NCBI GenBank assembly: GCA_964435635.1
Contig: CAYSZU010000011.1
Location: forward strand, 1 to 24,369
From: DAOOOU01 sp964435635
GTDB lineage: Bacteria; Bacillota_I; Bacilli_A; RF39; UBA660
Direction: 5' to 3'
Length of the DNA: 24,369 bases
Positions 1 through 6,627 of this stretch are shown here, piece after piece. Every line of letters starts with the position of its first letter. The first letter of the stretch is position 1. Made by a program: the position numbers and the translations under genes. Below the pieces are notes generated by a model that searched no databases, was not told the DNA's origin, and saw only the letters and a list, made by a program, of their open reading frames with translations.

Positions 1-2437
1 TTTGCGGTTCTTCTTCAAAAGTAAACATACATTGTTCACCATTAATTTGGTGCTTCGTTTTAGCATCATTTTCATATACTTTTAAAATTTCAGTTGCTCT
101 TTTTAGAATCTCCTCAGGAATACTTGCTAATTGGGCCACATGAATTCCATAACTTTTATCAACTGCCCCGTTTTTTACTTTATGTAAAAAAGTAATTCCG
201 CCATTTTCTTCAATAGCTGCCACATGAATATTTTTTATGCCAACTATTTCTTTTTCGAGGGTTGTTAATTCATGATAATGAGTTGAAAATAATGTTTTAC
301 ACTTAATCTTTTGATTAATATACTCAAGAATAGCCCTTGCTAGACTCATCCCGTCATAAGTAGCTGTTCCCCGTCCCAATTCATCAAAAAGGATTAAACT
401 CTTCTCAGTGGCGTTTATAATCGCGTTTTGGGCTTCCTTCATTTCAACCATGAAGGTTGATTCGCCACCAACTAAGTCATCACTTGCCCCAATTCTGGTA
501 AATATTTTATCAAAAACAGGTAATTGGGCTTTTTTTGCTGGTACAAAAGATCCCATTTGGGCCATTATAATAATAATTGCTAATTGACGCATATAAGTAC
601 TTTTTCCTGACATATTAGGACCAGTTATTAATAAAGTATTAACTAATTCCCCCATTTTACAATCATTTGGGACATATGAATCACGGCTTACTTTTTCAAT
701 AATAGGATGTCGCCCATCAATAATATCTATATTTCTACTCTCAATTAACTCAGGCCGAACTAAATTAAGATCATCAGCACAAACTGCTAAACTAATAATT
801 GCATCTAACTGGGCTATTTCATTAGCTGTATTTTGAATTTCAAAAACACTTTTTTTAATTTCTTCTTTTATTTTATTAAACAAATTATACTCTAACTCAA
901 TAATCTTTTCTTCGGCATTTAATATTAAAGCTTCTTTTTCTTTTAATAATGGGGAAATATAGCGTTCACAATTAGTCAAAGTTTGTCTTCTTTCCCAACC
1001 GAACTCTGGTTTAATTGCTGGTATTTGCCCTTTACTAATTTCGATATAATAACCAAATACTTTTGTATAACCAACTTTTAAATTTTTAATCCCGGTTTTG
1101 GTTTTTTCCCTCACCTCTAATTGGCTTATAAAATCTTTACCACCGCTTCGAATACTTTTTAATTCATCTAATTCTTGATGATAACCATCTTTAATTAGAA
1201 AACCTTCTTTTAATCCTACCGGCGGATCTTCATTAATACTTAAGGTTAAAAGTTCTACTAATTGTTCTTGAGAAGTAATATTAAAATCTAAACCAATTTG
1301 ATTAGCAATACTTATTATAGCCGGTAAATTTCCTAGCGATTTTTTAATTTGTAAAACATCACGAGCATTTAGATTACCACCAATTACTTTGCCACATAAT
1401 CTTTCTAAATCATATACTTGGCCTAAATAATCTCTTAACTCTTCCTTTAAAATAAATTCCGTATTTATTTTTTCAATCATATCATAACGATAATTAATCC
1501 CAGCTATATCTTTTAATGGTTGTAATAACCAATCTTTTAATTTTCTGGCTCCCATTGAAGTTCTTGTCTTATCAAGTAACCAGATTAAAGAATTAGTTCT
1601 TTCTTTTAAACGAATTGTTTCAACTAATTCTAAATTTCTTCTAGTATGAACATCCATCGCTAAATAATCTTGATTATCAACTATTATAACTTGTTGGAAA
1701 TGAGTTAAATCTTTTAATTCCCTAATTACTAAATAATATAAAAGATGTTTTACTCCCGTAATATGACGCATATCTTTGAGTGGCTTTATTAAGTATTCAT
1801 ACTTATTTTCTAAATAACCATTGGAATAACTTACTCCAATCCCATAATTATTTTTTAACTGGTTTATTAACTCCGTTTTTGTCTCATCAAGTAATACAAC
1901 TTCCTTGACATTAAGATTAAGTAATTCATTTAATAAAGTTGCTTCATTAGGTTCAACCTCACTTAAATAAATATGACCCGTTGATACATCAGCATAAGTT
2001 ATAACATAACCGATTTTAAAATCTAAAACACTGGCAATAAAATTTCTATCATATTCGTTTAACATTTCATAATCGACAATTGTCCCTTTACTAATAACCT
2101 GAACTACCCCACGCTTAACAACGCCTTTTGCTTCCTTCGGATTTTCTAATTGCTCACAAATAGCAACCTTATATCCTTTACTAACTAGCTTTTCAAGATA
2201 TGGACGAACCGAATGAAATGGGACACCGCACATTGGGATTCGCTCATCTAATCCAGCGTTCTTGCCAGTTAAGGTTAATTCCAGTTCTCGGGCTGCTAAC
2301 AAACCATCTTCAAAAAATAATTCATAAAAATCACCCAAGCGATAAAATACCAATTCTTCTTGATATTGATCTTTTATTTCCATATATTGTTTCATCATTG
2401 GGCTTAATTGCTCACGATCAACTTCAATTCTTCTCAT
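1..2437 (-). CDS. mutS: DNA mismatch repair protein MutS (3' end beyond window)
   Basis: MutS binds mispaired or looped DNA and recruits MutL in an ATP-dependent way. Translating the minus strand from ATG at 2437 gives 812 residues with no stop before the window edge, so the last few dozen residues are missing (the family is usually about 850-870 long). The mismatch-reading Phe-x-Glu motif is at residues 37-39 (FYE) after RLGD. The core lever and clamp region follows. The ABC ATPase has Walker A GPNMSGKST at 606-614, Walker B with DE at 685-686 (FDELGRGT), and a later STHYHE segment. The start is supported by the near-perfect family N-terminus (QYMEIKDQYQEELVFYRLGDF) but the Shine-Dalgarno is weak. 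The gene appears to be its own transcription unit, with a terminator and promoter just upstream. MutS is absent from classical Mycoplasma, which helps place the organism. Identification is secure. Confidence 0.97.
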   Translation of the reverse strand, partial: MRRIEVDREQLSPMMKQYMEIKDQYQEELVFYRLGDFYELFFEDGLLAARELELTLTGKNAGLDERIPMCGVPFHSVRPYLEKLVSKGYKVAICEQLENPKEAKGVVKRGVVQVISKGTIVDYEMLNEYDRNFIASVLDFKIGYVITYADVSTGHIYLSEVEPNEATLLNELLNLNVKEVVLLDETKTELINQLKNNYGIGVSYSNGYLENKYEYLIKPLKDMRHITGVKHLLYYLVIRELKDLTHFQQVIIVDNQDYLAMDVHTRRNLELVETIRLKERTNSLIWLLDKTRTSMGARKLKDWLLQPLKDIAGINYRYDMIEKINTEFILKEELRDYLGQVYDLERLCGKVIGGNLNARDVLQIKKSLGNLPAIISIANQIGLDFNITSQEQLVELLTLSINEDPPVGLKEGFLIKDGYHQELDELKSIRSGGKDFISQLEVREKTKTGIKNLKVGYTKVFGYYIEISKGQIPAIKPEFGWERRQTLTNCERYISPLLKEKEALILNAEEKIIELEYNLFNKIKEEIKKSVFEIQNTANEIAQLDAIISLAVCADDLNLVRPELIESRNIDIIDGRHPIIEKVSRDSYVPNDCKMGELVNTLLITGPNMSGKSTYMRQLAIIIIMAQMGSFVPAKKAQLPVFDKIFTRIGASDDLVGGESTFMVEMKEAQNAIINATEKSLILFDELGRGTATYDGMSLARAILEYINQKIKCKTLFSTHYHELTTLEKEIVGIKNIHVAAIEENGGITFLHKVKNGAVDKSYGIHVAQLASIPEEILKRATEILKVYENDAKTKHQINGEQCMFTFEEEPQ

Positions 2438-2454
2438 TATTCATCACAGTTAAT

Positions 2455-2483
2455 ATTATATCACGGTAATAACCCTAGACCAA
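2455..2483 (-). promoter_or_regulatory. Candidate mutS promoter
   Basis: The minus strand reads TTGGTC, 17 nt, then TATAAT, with TG one base upstream of the hexamer (extended -10, TGATATAAT). The -35 matches consensus only in its first three bases. The -10 ends 17 nt before the mutS ATG, so the predicted leader is only about 11 nt. It lies directly downstream of the terminator of the preceding gene, which supports it. Confidence 0.5.
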
Positions 2484-2485
2484 AT

Positions 2486-2509
2486 AAAAATAGACTTTTA
2501 AAGTCTATT
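2486..2509 (-). terminator. Intrinsic terminator of the HD-domain gene
   Basis: On the minus strand AATAGACTT and AAGTCTATT form a 9-bp stem with a 3-nt loop, followed by TTTTT. The TAG stop codon of the HD gene (2505-2507) lies inside the 5' arm of the stem. Confidence 0.8.
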
Positions 2510-3077
2510 CAACTGGCTTTTTATTTTTTTTAAAAGCTTTTGGATTAATTATTTCTTTTAAACTGTTTTTTTTATCAACTAAAGTAACTATCCACCCTTC
2601 GTGATAACGAGGAGGAATTATATTTAACGGAAACATATGTCTTCTTATTGCGTTAGTTACTCTTTGATTAACTAGCTGAGGGAAAAACAAACAGTAATTC
2701 TCAACCGCTTGATTAGCATGGGTAAAGCCATGCTTATGAAATAGTTTTTTACGCACTTTTAAATTGACCATATACTTTTCATCAAGATGAGCTAGTTCTG
2801 GAGAAAATAAATAAGCTTCTTGGTAAAAATCATGTAAAAGACCGGCAATCGCACAGCCTACACAATTACCACGAATTTTTTTGGCAATTGTAAAAGCATT
2901 AAAAGAAACATTAACCGAATGGTCCCAGACTGAGCATTCATAATGATGGTGAAATAATTTTCTTTTCTGGAACTCTTCGTTTGTTAAAATATCTTTAACA
3001 ATTTCATACCATTCTTGGTAATATGGGTGATTAATTAATTTACCTAAGCTTTTTTCAAGTTGATTATTCTCAATCAT
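2505..3077 (-). CDS. HD-domain phosphohydrolase family protein
   Basis: This 190-residue soluble protein carries the metal-binding pattern of the HD superfamily: His53 (in WDHS), the HD doublet at 82-83 (LLHDFY), His120 (FTHANQA), His147 (RRHMFP) and a late Asp168 (LVDKK). HD proteins are metal-dependent phosphohydrolases acting on nucleotides or phosphorylated substrates; the substrate here is unknown. YqeK-type enzymes, which hydrolyse Ap4A, have a comparable size and layout, but I cannot assign it to that subfamily. A good AGGTGA Shine-Dalgarno precedes the ATG. The gene starts 8 nt after the stop of the membrane protease gene, so the two are almost certainly cotranscribed. Its 3' end is fused into a terminator hairpin. 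The HD assignment is firm and the function is open. Confidence 0.8.
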   Translation of the reverse strand: MIENNQLEKSLGKLINHPYYQEWYEIVKDILTNEEFQKRKLFHHHYECSVWDHSVNVSFNAFTIAKKIRGNCVGCAIAGLLHDFYQEAYLFSPELAHLDEKYMVNLKVRKKLFHKHGFTHANQAVENYCLFFPQLVNQRVTNAIRRHMFPLNIIPPRYHEGWIVTLVDKKNSLKEIINPKAFKKNKKPVE

Positions 3078-3085
3078 GATATCAC

Positions 3086-4090
3086 CTAATCTCGTAATTC
3101 ATCAAGGGCTTCATTTAACGTACTAACCCCAATGATTTTTAGTTTATAATTATTCTTTGCTTTAATTGCTAGGGCTTCTTTTAAATTTTCTTTCGGGCAT
3201 AAAAATATTTCAGCTTTTTCATATACCGCCCCAATTAATTTGTATTTTATACCACTTATTTCGCCAACCTGACCATTATTATCAATTGTTCCAGTCCCAA
3301 TTATTTTGCGGTTTTTAGTAATATCTTCGGCTGTCAGGTTTTCATAGATTGCTAAAGCTGTCATTAGTCCCCCACTTGGGCCAGATTCGCTATCTTTAAA
3401 AGAAATCTCAAGCTTTGGGTCTGTTTCATAATCAAAAGTTAAAACTGTCATAATACCAATTTTTGGTCCTTGCTTAGTTTGATATAACTTAGCAGTAGCT
3501 GTAATTGTCTGCTGCTGACGTTCTACTTCAAAAGTCACAATATCATTTAGTTTTAAAGTCTTTAAATAATTTATTAAATCATCCATTTTTAAATACTGTT
3601 TATTATCAACTGATTTAATAACATCTCCTAATTGTAAAGTAGTTTTCGCTTCCTTAGCAATATAGGCAATCGTATTATAAGTAGCTGTAATATCTATTTT
3701 GCTATTAGCTAAACTATAAGCTGCAATTGTTGCGCTATCCGTCGCACTTTTTAAATACATTTTCTCTCTGGCTTCCATCTCAAAAAATGATTCATCATCA
3801 TACGTAACTTCATTTTCCGGATAGACATCCCAATCTGGTAAAATAAGGGCAATTAAAATTGTTGGAATTGTCGGTTTTAACATTGTTACATAAGCCATCC
3901 CAATTTCCCCACTAGTTTCATAACCTTCGCTTACCTTTATCCGTTCATTTAAAGAAATATAGCCACCAGGAGTATAAACGATATATGGTAATTTAATACT
4001 AAATAACAAATATATTCCCATTATAAATAAAATATATTTAATATTTCTAAGGATTACTACATAAATGTTTTTAAGCGTTGCTTTATTCAT
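3086..4090 (-). CDS. Membrane-anchored PDZ and Lon-type (S16) serine protease, SepM-like
   Basis: The protein has one N-terminal membrane helix (about residues 17-35), an extracytoplasmic region beginning with YIVYTPGG, a PDZ domain (about 145-205) and a C-terminal Lon-type protease domain. The Ser-Lys catalytic dyad is visible: Ser239 in GPSGG and Lys284 in GIKYK (numbering from the start chosen here). This is the arrangement of the SepM/YlbL family, which cleaves peptides or membrane-proximal proteins outside the cell; SepM matures the competence-stimulating peptide in Streptococcus mutans. I use ATG at 4090, not GTG at 4099, because GGTGG sits 5 nt before the ATG and would itself contain the GTG. 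That gives 334 residues. It is followed after 8 nt by the HD gene and preceded by pseudopilin genes. The substrate is unknown. Confidence 0.88.
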   Translation of the reverse strand: MNKATLKNIYVVILRNIKYILFIMGIYLLFSIKLPYIVYTPGGYISLNERIKVSEGYETSGEIGMAYVTMLKPTIPTILIALILPDWDVYPENEVTYDDESFFEMEAREKMYLKSATDSATIAAYSLANSKIDITATYNTIAYIAKEAKTTLQLGDVIKSVDNKQYLKMDDLINYLKTLKLNDIVTFEVERQQQTITATAKLYQTKQGPKIGIMTVLTFDYETDPKLEISFKDSESGPSGGLMTALAIYENLTAEDITKNRKIIGTGTIDNNGQVGEISGIKYKLIGAVYEKAEIFLCPKENLKEALAIKAKNNYKLKIIGVSTLNEALDELRD

Positions 4091-4107
4091 TTTAACCACC
4101 AGTCATT

Positions 4108-4113
4108 ATTATA
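4108..4113 (-). promoter_or_regulatory. Extended -10 element before the PDZ/Lon-like protease gene
   Basis: The minus strand reads TGATATAAT, a perfect -10 with the TGn extension, followed 7 nt later by the GGTGG Shine-Dalgarno. No good -35 is visible at 16-18 nt. Transcription from here would give a leader of about 11 nt. It lies in the 69-nt gap after the pseudopilin gene, where no terminator hairpin was found, so read-through from the pseudopilin operon is also possible. Confidence 0.45.
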
Positions 4114-4159
4114 TCAAGGTTCAGTTTAAGATTGTTGAGAATTCAATGTTCTTTGACGT

Positions 4160-4777
4160 TTATTCACAAACCTTATCAGTTATTAGATTAGGATTAGAAA
4201 CCGTAAAAGTTGCATCACCAGAATAATAAGTTAACTCAATATTTAAATTCAAATCACTTTCTTGATATATTGTTGCGCTTAAATCCATTGGAATCATAAT
4301 TTTAATAAACTTTCCGGTTGTTATTCCTCCCGAATCATATGAGTAAACACATAAGGAAACCTCATTTTTTAAATATTTAGCCCCCTCAATTGGAATTAAG
4401 AACTCTTCTGGTTTAGTTCCACCATCTTGGCCATAAGTAATCCGATTATCAAACACTTTTAAGGTTTTAGTACATTTACTTGCCACTTTTTTAAAGCCCG
4501 GCGGACAAGTTGAAGTAGTATCAAAAGAGATTTCTATTCCCGGACTTGAGCCAAGCTTTTTGATTTCGCTAATTGGGTTATTCTTAAAATCATCTTGGAC
4601 CGTTTTAATAATGGCCGAGCGTCCGTAGTTAGCATCAATTTTAATTTTAGCTAAATTACTATCATTATTAACATCAGTGATTAAAAACATCAAAAATAGC
4701 ACAACTAAAGAGATTAGTGCGATACTTACTAAGATTTCTATAATTGTCATTCCAGGGGAATTAAAACGCTTCTTCAT
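4160..4777 (-). CDS. Prepilin-like protein with type IV N-terminal methylation motif (minor pseudopilin)
   Basis: The 205-residue product begins with a short basic leader, MKKRFNSPG, then MTIIEILVSIALISLVVLF. This is a class III (type IV pilin) signal: cleavage after Gly9, a Glu at mature position 5, and a hydrophobic helix of about 20 residues. The rest is a hydrophilic extracellular domain with four cysteines (two in the TCPPG and SKCTKT segment, one in LCVYS, one near the C-terminus), which may form disulfides. It resembles PulJ/ComGF-type minor pseudopilins, but I cannot name an orthologue. The ATG overlaps the previous stop as TAATG, so translation is coupled. A GGGG element 8 nt upstream may act as the Shine-Dalgarno. 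No assembly ATPase or platform protein lies next to it. Confidence 0.75.
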   Translation of the reverse strand: MKKRFNSPGMTIIEILVSIALISLVVLFLMFLITDVNNDSNLAKIKIDANYGRSAIIKTVQDDFKNNPISEIKKLGSSPGIEISFDTTSTCPPGFKKVASKCTKTLKVFDNRITYGQDGGTKPEEFLIPIEGAKYLKNEVSLCVYSYDSGGITTGKFIKIMIPMDLSATIYQESDLNLNIELTYYSGDATFTVSNPNLITDKVCE

Positions 4778-5352
4778 TAGTTAAACCCCAAAGATGCATA
4801 ATAATATAAAGTCTTCTCATTAATTATTTTTTTGTACTCAATTATTATTCGATATTGGTAGCTACCTTCTCGATCACTTTGTTCAGTTTTTAAAAAAGCA
4901 ATAAATTGAATTGATAAAATTGGAAAAGAATCACAATTAGGTTCACTTGGATTACTAATACAAAATAATACATCAGTTAAATCATATTTTGTAATATATA
5001 AATTATTAACATTAAAAGACGGTTTATTAATTACAGTCTCACATAATTTCTTTTCATTAGTATCAGCGGCTTCCCCTTCTTGGGCCGGAAAAAAATCATC
5101 ATCACTACATGGTGAACTATAAATTATTTTATCAGCTAAAATATAATCCATATAAGCGCTTAATCCCCGATCATTTAAAAACCTTAAAACATAATAAGTC
5201 CGATTTAAATAAGCCGTATCATTATAATTAAAACGTTTCTTTTGATTATTAATAACCGTATTAAAGGCATAATAAATAATTATTAACGAGGTCGTTAAAA
5301 CACCAATAACAAAGATTGTCTCAGCTAAAACAAAACCTTTTCTTTTATTCAT
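4777..5352 (-). CDS. Prepilin-like protein (pseudopilin) with KG/FVLAE processing site
   Basis: From ATG at 5352 the product has 191 residues and starts MNKRKG followed by FVLAETIFVIGVLTTSLIIIYYAF, a short basic leader, a processing site after Gly6, Glu at mature position 5 and a hydrophobic helix. The remainder is hydrophilic and probably extracellular, with cysteines near SPCSDDD, LCETV, LFCISNP and NCDSF. An in-frame ATG at 5367 would lengthen the leader to 11 residues; I prefer 5352 because GGGG lies 9 nt upstream, the same arrangement as in the next gene, and because a six-residue leader is typical. It lies 26 nt after the 369-residue exoprotein gene and overlaps the next pseudopilin gene by one base. 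Its exact family is not recognised. Confidence 0.7.
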   Translation of the reverse strand: MNKRKGFVLAETIFVIGVLTTSLIIIYYAFNTVINNQKKRFNYNDTAYLNRTYYVLRFLNDRGLSAYMDYILADKIIYSSPCSDDDFFPAQEGEAADTNEKKLCETVINKPSFNVNNLYITKYDLTDVLFCISNPSEPNCDSFPILSIQFIAFLKTEQSDREGSYQYRIIIEYKKIINEKTLYYYASLGFN

Positions 5353-5378
5353 TACAAAATGCCCCATTCTATTATCTA

Positions 5379-6488
5379 TTAAGCTAATTTATAAGGATTT
5401 GATATTGTTCCATCACCCGAAATAATTCGGACAGTTGCTTTTAAGTAAGTCGTTGGTAATAAATTAATTTCCGCATCTTGACTTGGAACGATAATACCTG
5501 TTTTAGTAACGGCAAAAACCTTACTGTTTTCAATTGAATATGTCCAAAAGCCTGCCTTAGAATCAATCCAACCGCTACTATATTCATAATCTTTAGTGGT
5601 TGGTAAATTAAAGTAGGTCGGCTCCTGGTTATTACCCCAAATAACTGAATCTAAATATTGTTGATCCGCTGGTTTTATATTTGCTTGGTAGTTTTTCAAT
5701 TCTTTTAGAACTATGTTTTCATTTTTCTTAAGCCAAGGTAGTTTTATAAAACTTTGGTCTTTTATAATTAGAACTCGTTTATAGGCGTTGCTATCTTCAT
5801 TAGTCTTAACCTTATAAATCCCAACAATACGCCATAATTCATCATTAAAAATCACATAATTTTTAGCCGTTGGTTTAATATATTTCGCTAAACTATCAGT
5901 TCCTAATTCTAGTCCATCTCGATTATATGTATAATTAAGAGCAGTTATTAAATCAGTTGCTAAATTCATACATACTTCACTTTTAATATCAATTATAATT
6001 TCTTCCATGAATTTTAAATGACTCGTTTTTGCTAACCACAATTGGAGATTATAAACGTTAAAATAATGTTCATTATTAGTAGCGTTAACAACTGCTGAAA
6101 TAATTACATAGCCTTTTTCATTTTTTTGAAAACTACTTAGTAATTGCGCAGTTTGACCATCAAATGATAAATATATATCTTCGGCCGCCGCTTCTAAATT
6201 AGGACTGCTTAGAATAACTTGATAGGCCATTGCTAAAGTACCATTATTAATTACACTAAAACTTGTTTTTGGACTATTTAAACCATCCTTTTGACCAAGT
6301 TTATTTAACGGCGTTATTTTATTGCCGTTTTGATAAGTGATTTTCAAAACGCGATCTTTTACTGCGTAATTATTACTGTTTTGACCAATATTAGTAAACA
6401 ATAAATAGCAGAAACCAAAAACAAGTAACGTAATAATAACACTAAAAGCAATTGTTGTTCTTTTTTGAGTTTTCTTTGCCTCATTCAT
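5379..6488 (-). CDS. Membrane-anchored extracellular protein with LWRIVG / GDGTxxNPY C-terminal module
   Basis: The 369-residue product has a basic N-terminus (KKTQKR), one hydrophobic segment at about 13-33 and then a long hydrophilic stretch, so it is either anchored in the membrane with the bulk outside or secreted. It lacks the Gly-x4-Glu prepilin site of its two neighbours. The first half is probably beta-rich. The second half has NYVIFNDELWRIVGIYK followed much later by VRIISGDGTISNPYKLA at the very C-terminus. From memory, this pairing recurs at the C-termini of pilin-like and surface proteins in gut Firmicutes and Mollicutes-related genomes, often fused to a type IV pilin N-terminus; that should be confirmed by search. 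It is the first gene of the pseudopilin cluster, with a strong AGGAG Shine-Dalgarno and its own promoter. A role in the same surface structure is inferred. Confidence 0.75.
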   Translation of the reverse strand: MNEAKKTQKRTTIAFSVIITLLVFGFCYLLFTNIGQNSNNYAVKDRVLKITYQNGNKITPLNKLGQKDGLNSPKTSFSVINNGTLAMAYQVILSSPNLEAAAEDIYLSFDGQTAQLLSSFQKNEKGYVIISAVVNATNNEHYFNVYNLQLWLAKTSHLKFMEEIIIDIKSEVCMNLATDLITALNYTYNRDGLELGTDSLAKYIKPTAKNYVIFNDELWRIVGIYKVKTNEDSNAYKRVLIIKDQSFIKLPWLKKNENIVLKELKNYQANIKPADQQYLDSVIWGNNQEPTYFNLPTTKDYEYSSGWIDSKAGFWTYSIENSKVFAVTKTGIIVPSQDAEINLLPTTYLKATVRIISGDGTISNPYKLA

Positions 6489-6508
6489 AGTCTCACTCCT
6501 CTATAATA

Positions 6509-6536
6509 ATAATAGCACAAATAAGATAAAAAACAA
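6509..6536 (-). promoter_or_regulatory. Promoter of the exoprotein and pseudopilin cluster
   Basis: The minus strand shows TTGTTT, 16 nt, then TATTAT with the TGn extension (TGCTATTAT). The AGGAG Shine-Dalgarno begins 8 nt after the hexamer, so the predicted leader is about 14 nt. It sits between the lon terminator and the first gene of the cluster. Confidence 0.6.
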
Positions 6537-6567
6537 TCTTTGATTACACTAAACTACTTAATTAGAA

Positions 6568-6615
6568 GACTATTTACTTAAATTATTACCATAAAAAAAA
6601 GACTATTTGCTAAAT
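6568..6615 (-). repeat. Imperfect direct repeat spanning the lon 3' end
   Basis: GACTATTTACTTAAAT at 6568-6583 repeats, with one substitution and one indel, GACTATTTGCTAAAT at 6601-6615, which is the last part of lon and one arm of its terminator. The copies are 33 bases apart. It may be a partial duplication of the gene end or chance in AT-rich sequence. Confidence 0.35.
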
Positions 6616-6627
6616 ATATAAGCAAAT
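6593..6627 (-). terminator. Intrinsic terminator of lon
   Basis: The minus strand has the 7-bp inverted repeat ATTTGCT / AGCAAAT around a 9-nt AT-rich loop, then AGTC and eight T. The lon TAG stop (6603-6605) is at the foot of the stem. The stem is short and AT-rich, so efficiency is uncertain. Confidence 0.6.

Noticed and set aside
2200..2469. Open frame of 89 codons on the plus strand
   Set aside because: It lies antisense to the well-supported mutS N-terminus, has no ribosome-binding site or recognisable product, and is a shadow of that gene.
6489..6602. Possible small RNA or riboswitch in the 114-nt gap before the exoprotein gene
   Set aside because: The gap is accounted for by the lon terminator and the next promoter; the predicted leader of about 14 nt leaves no room for a riboswitch.
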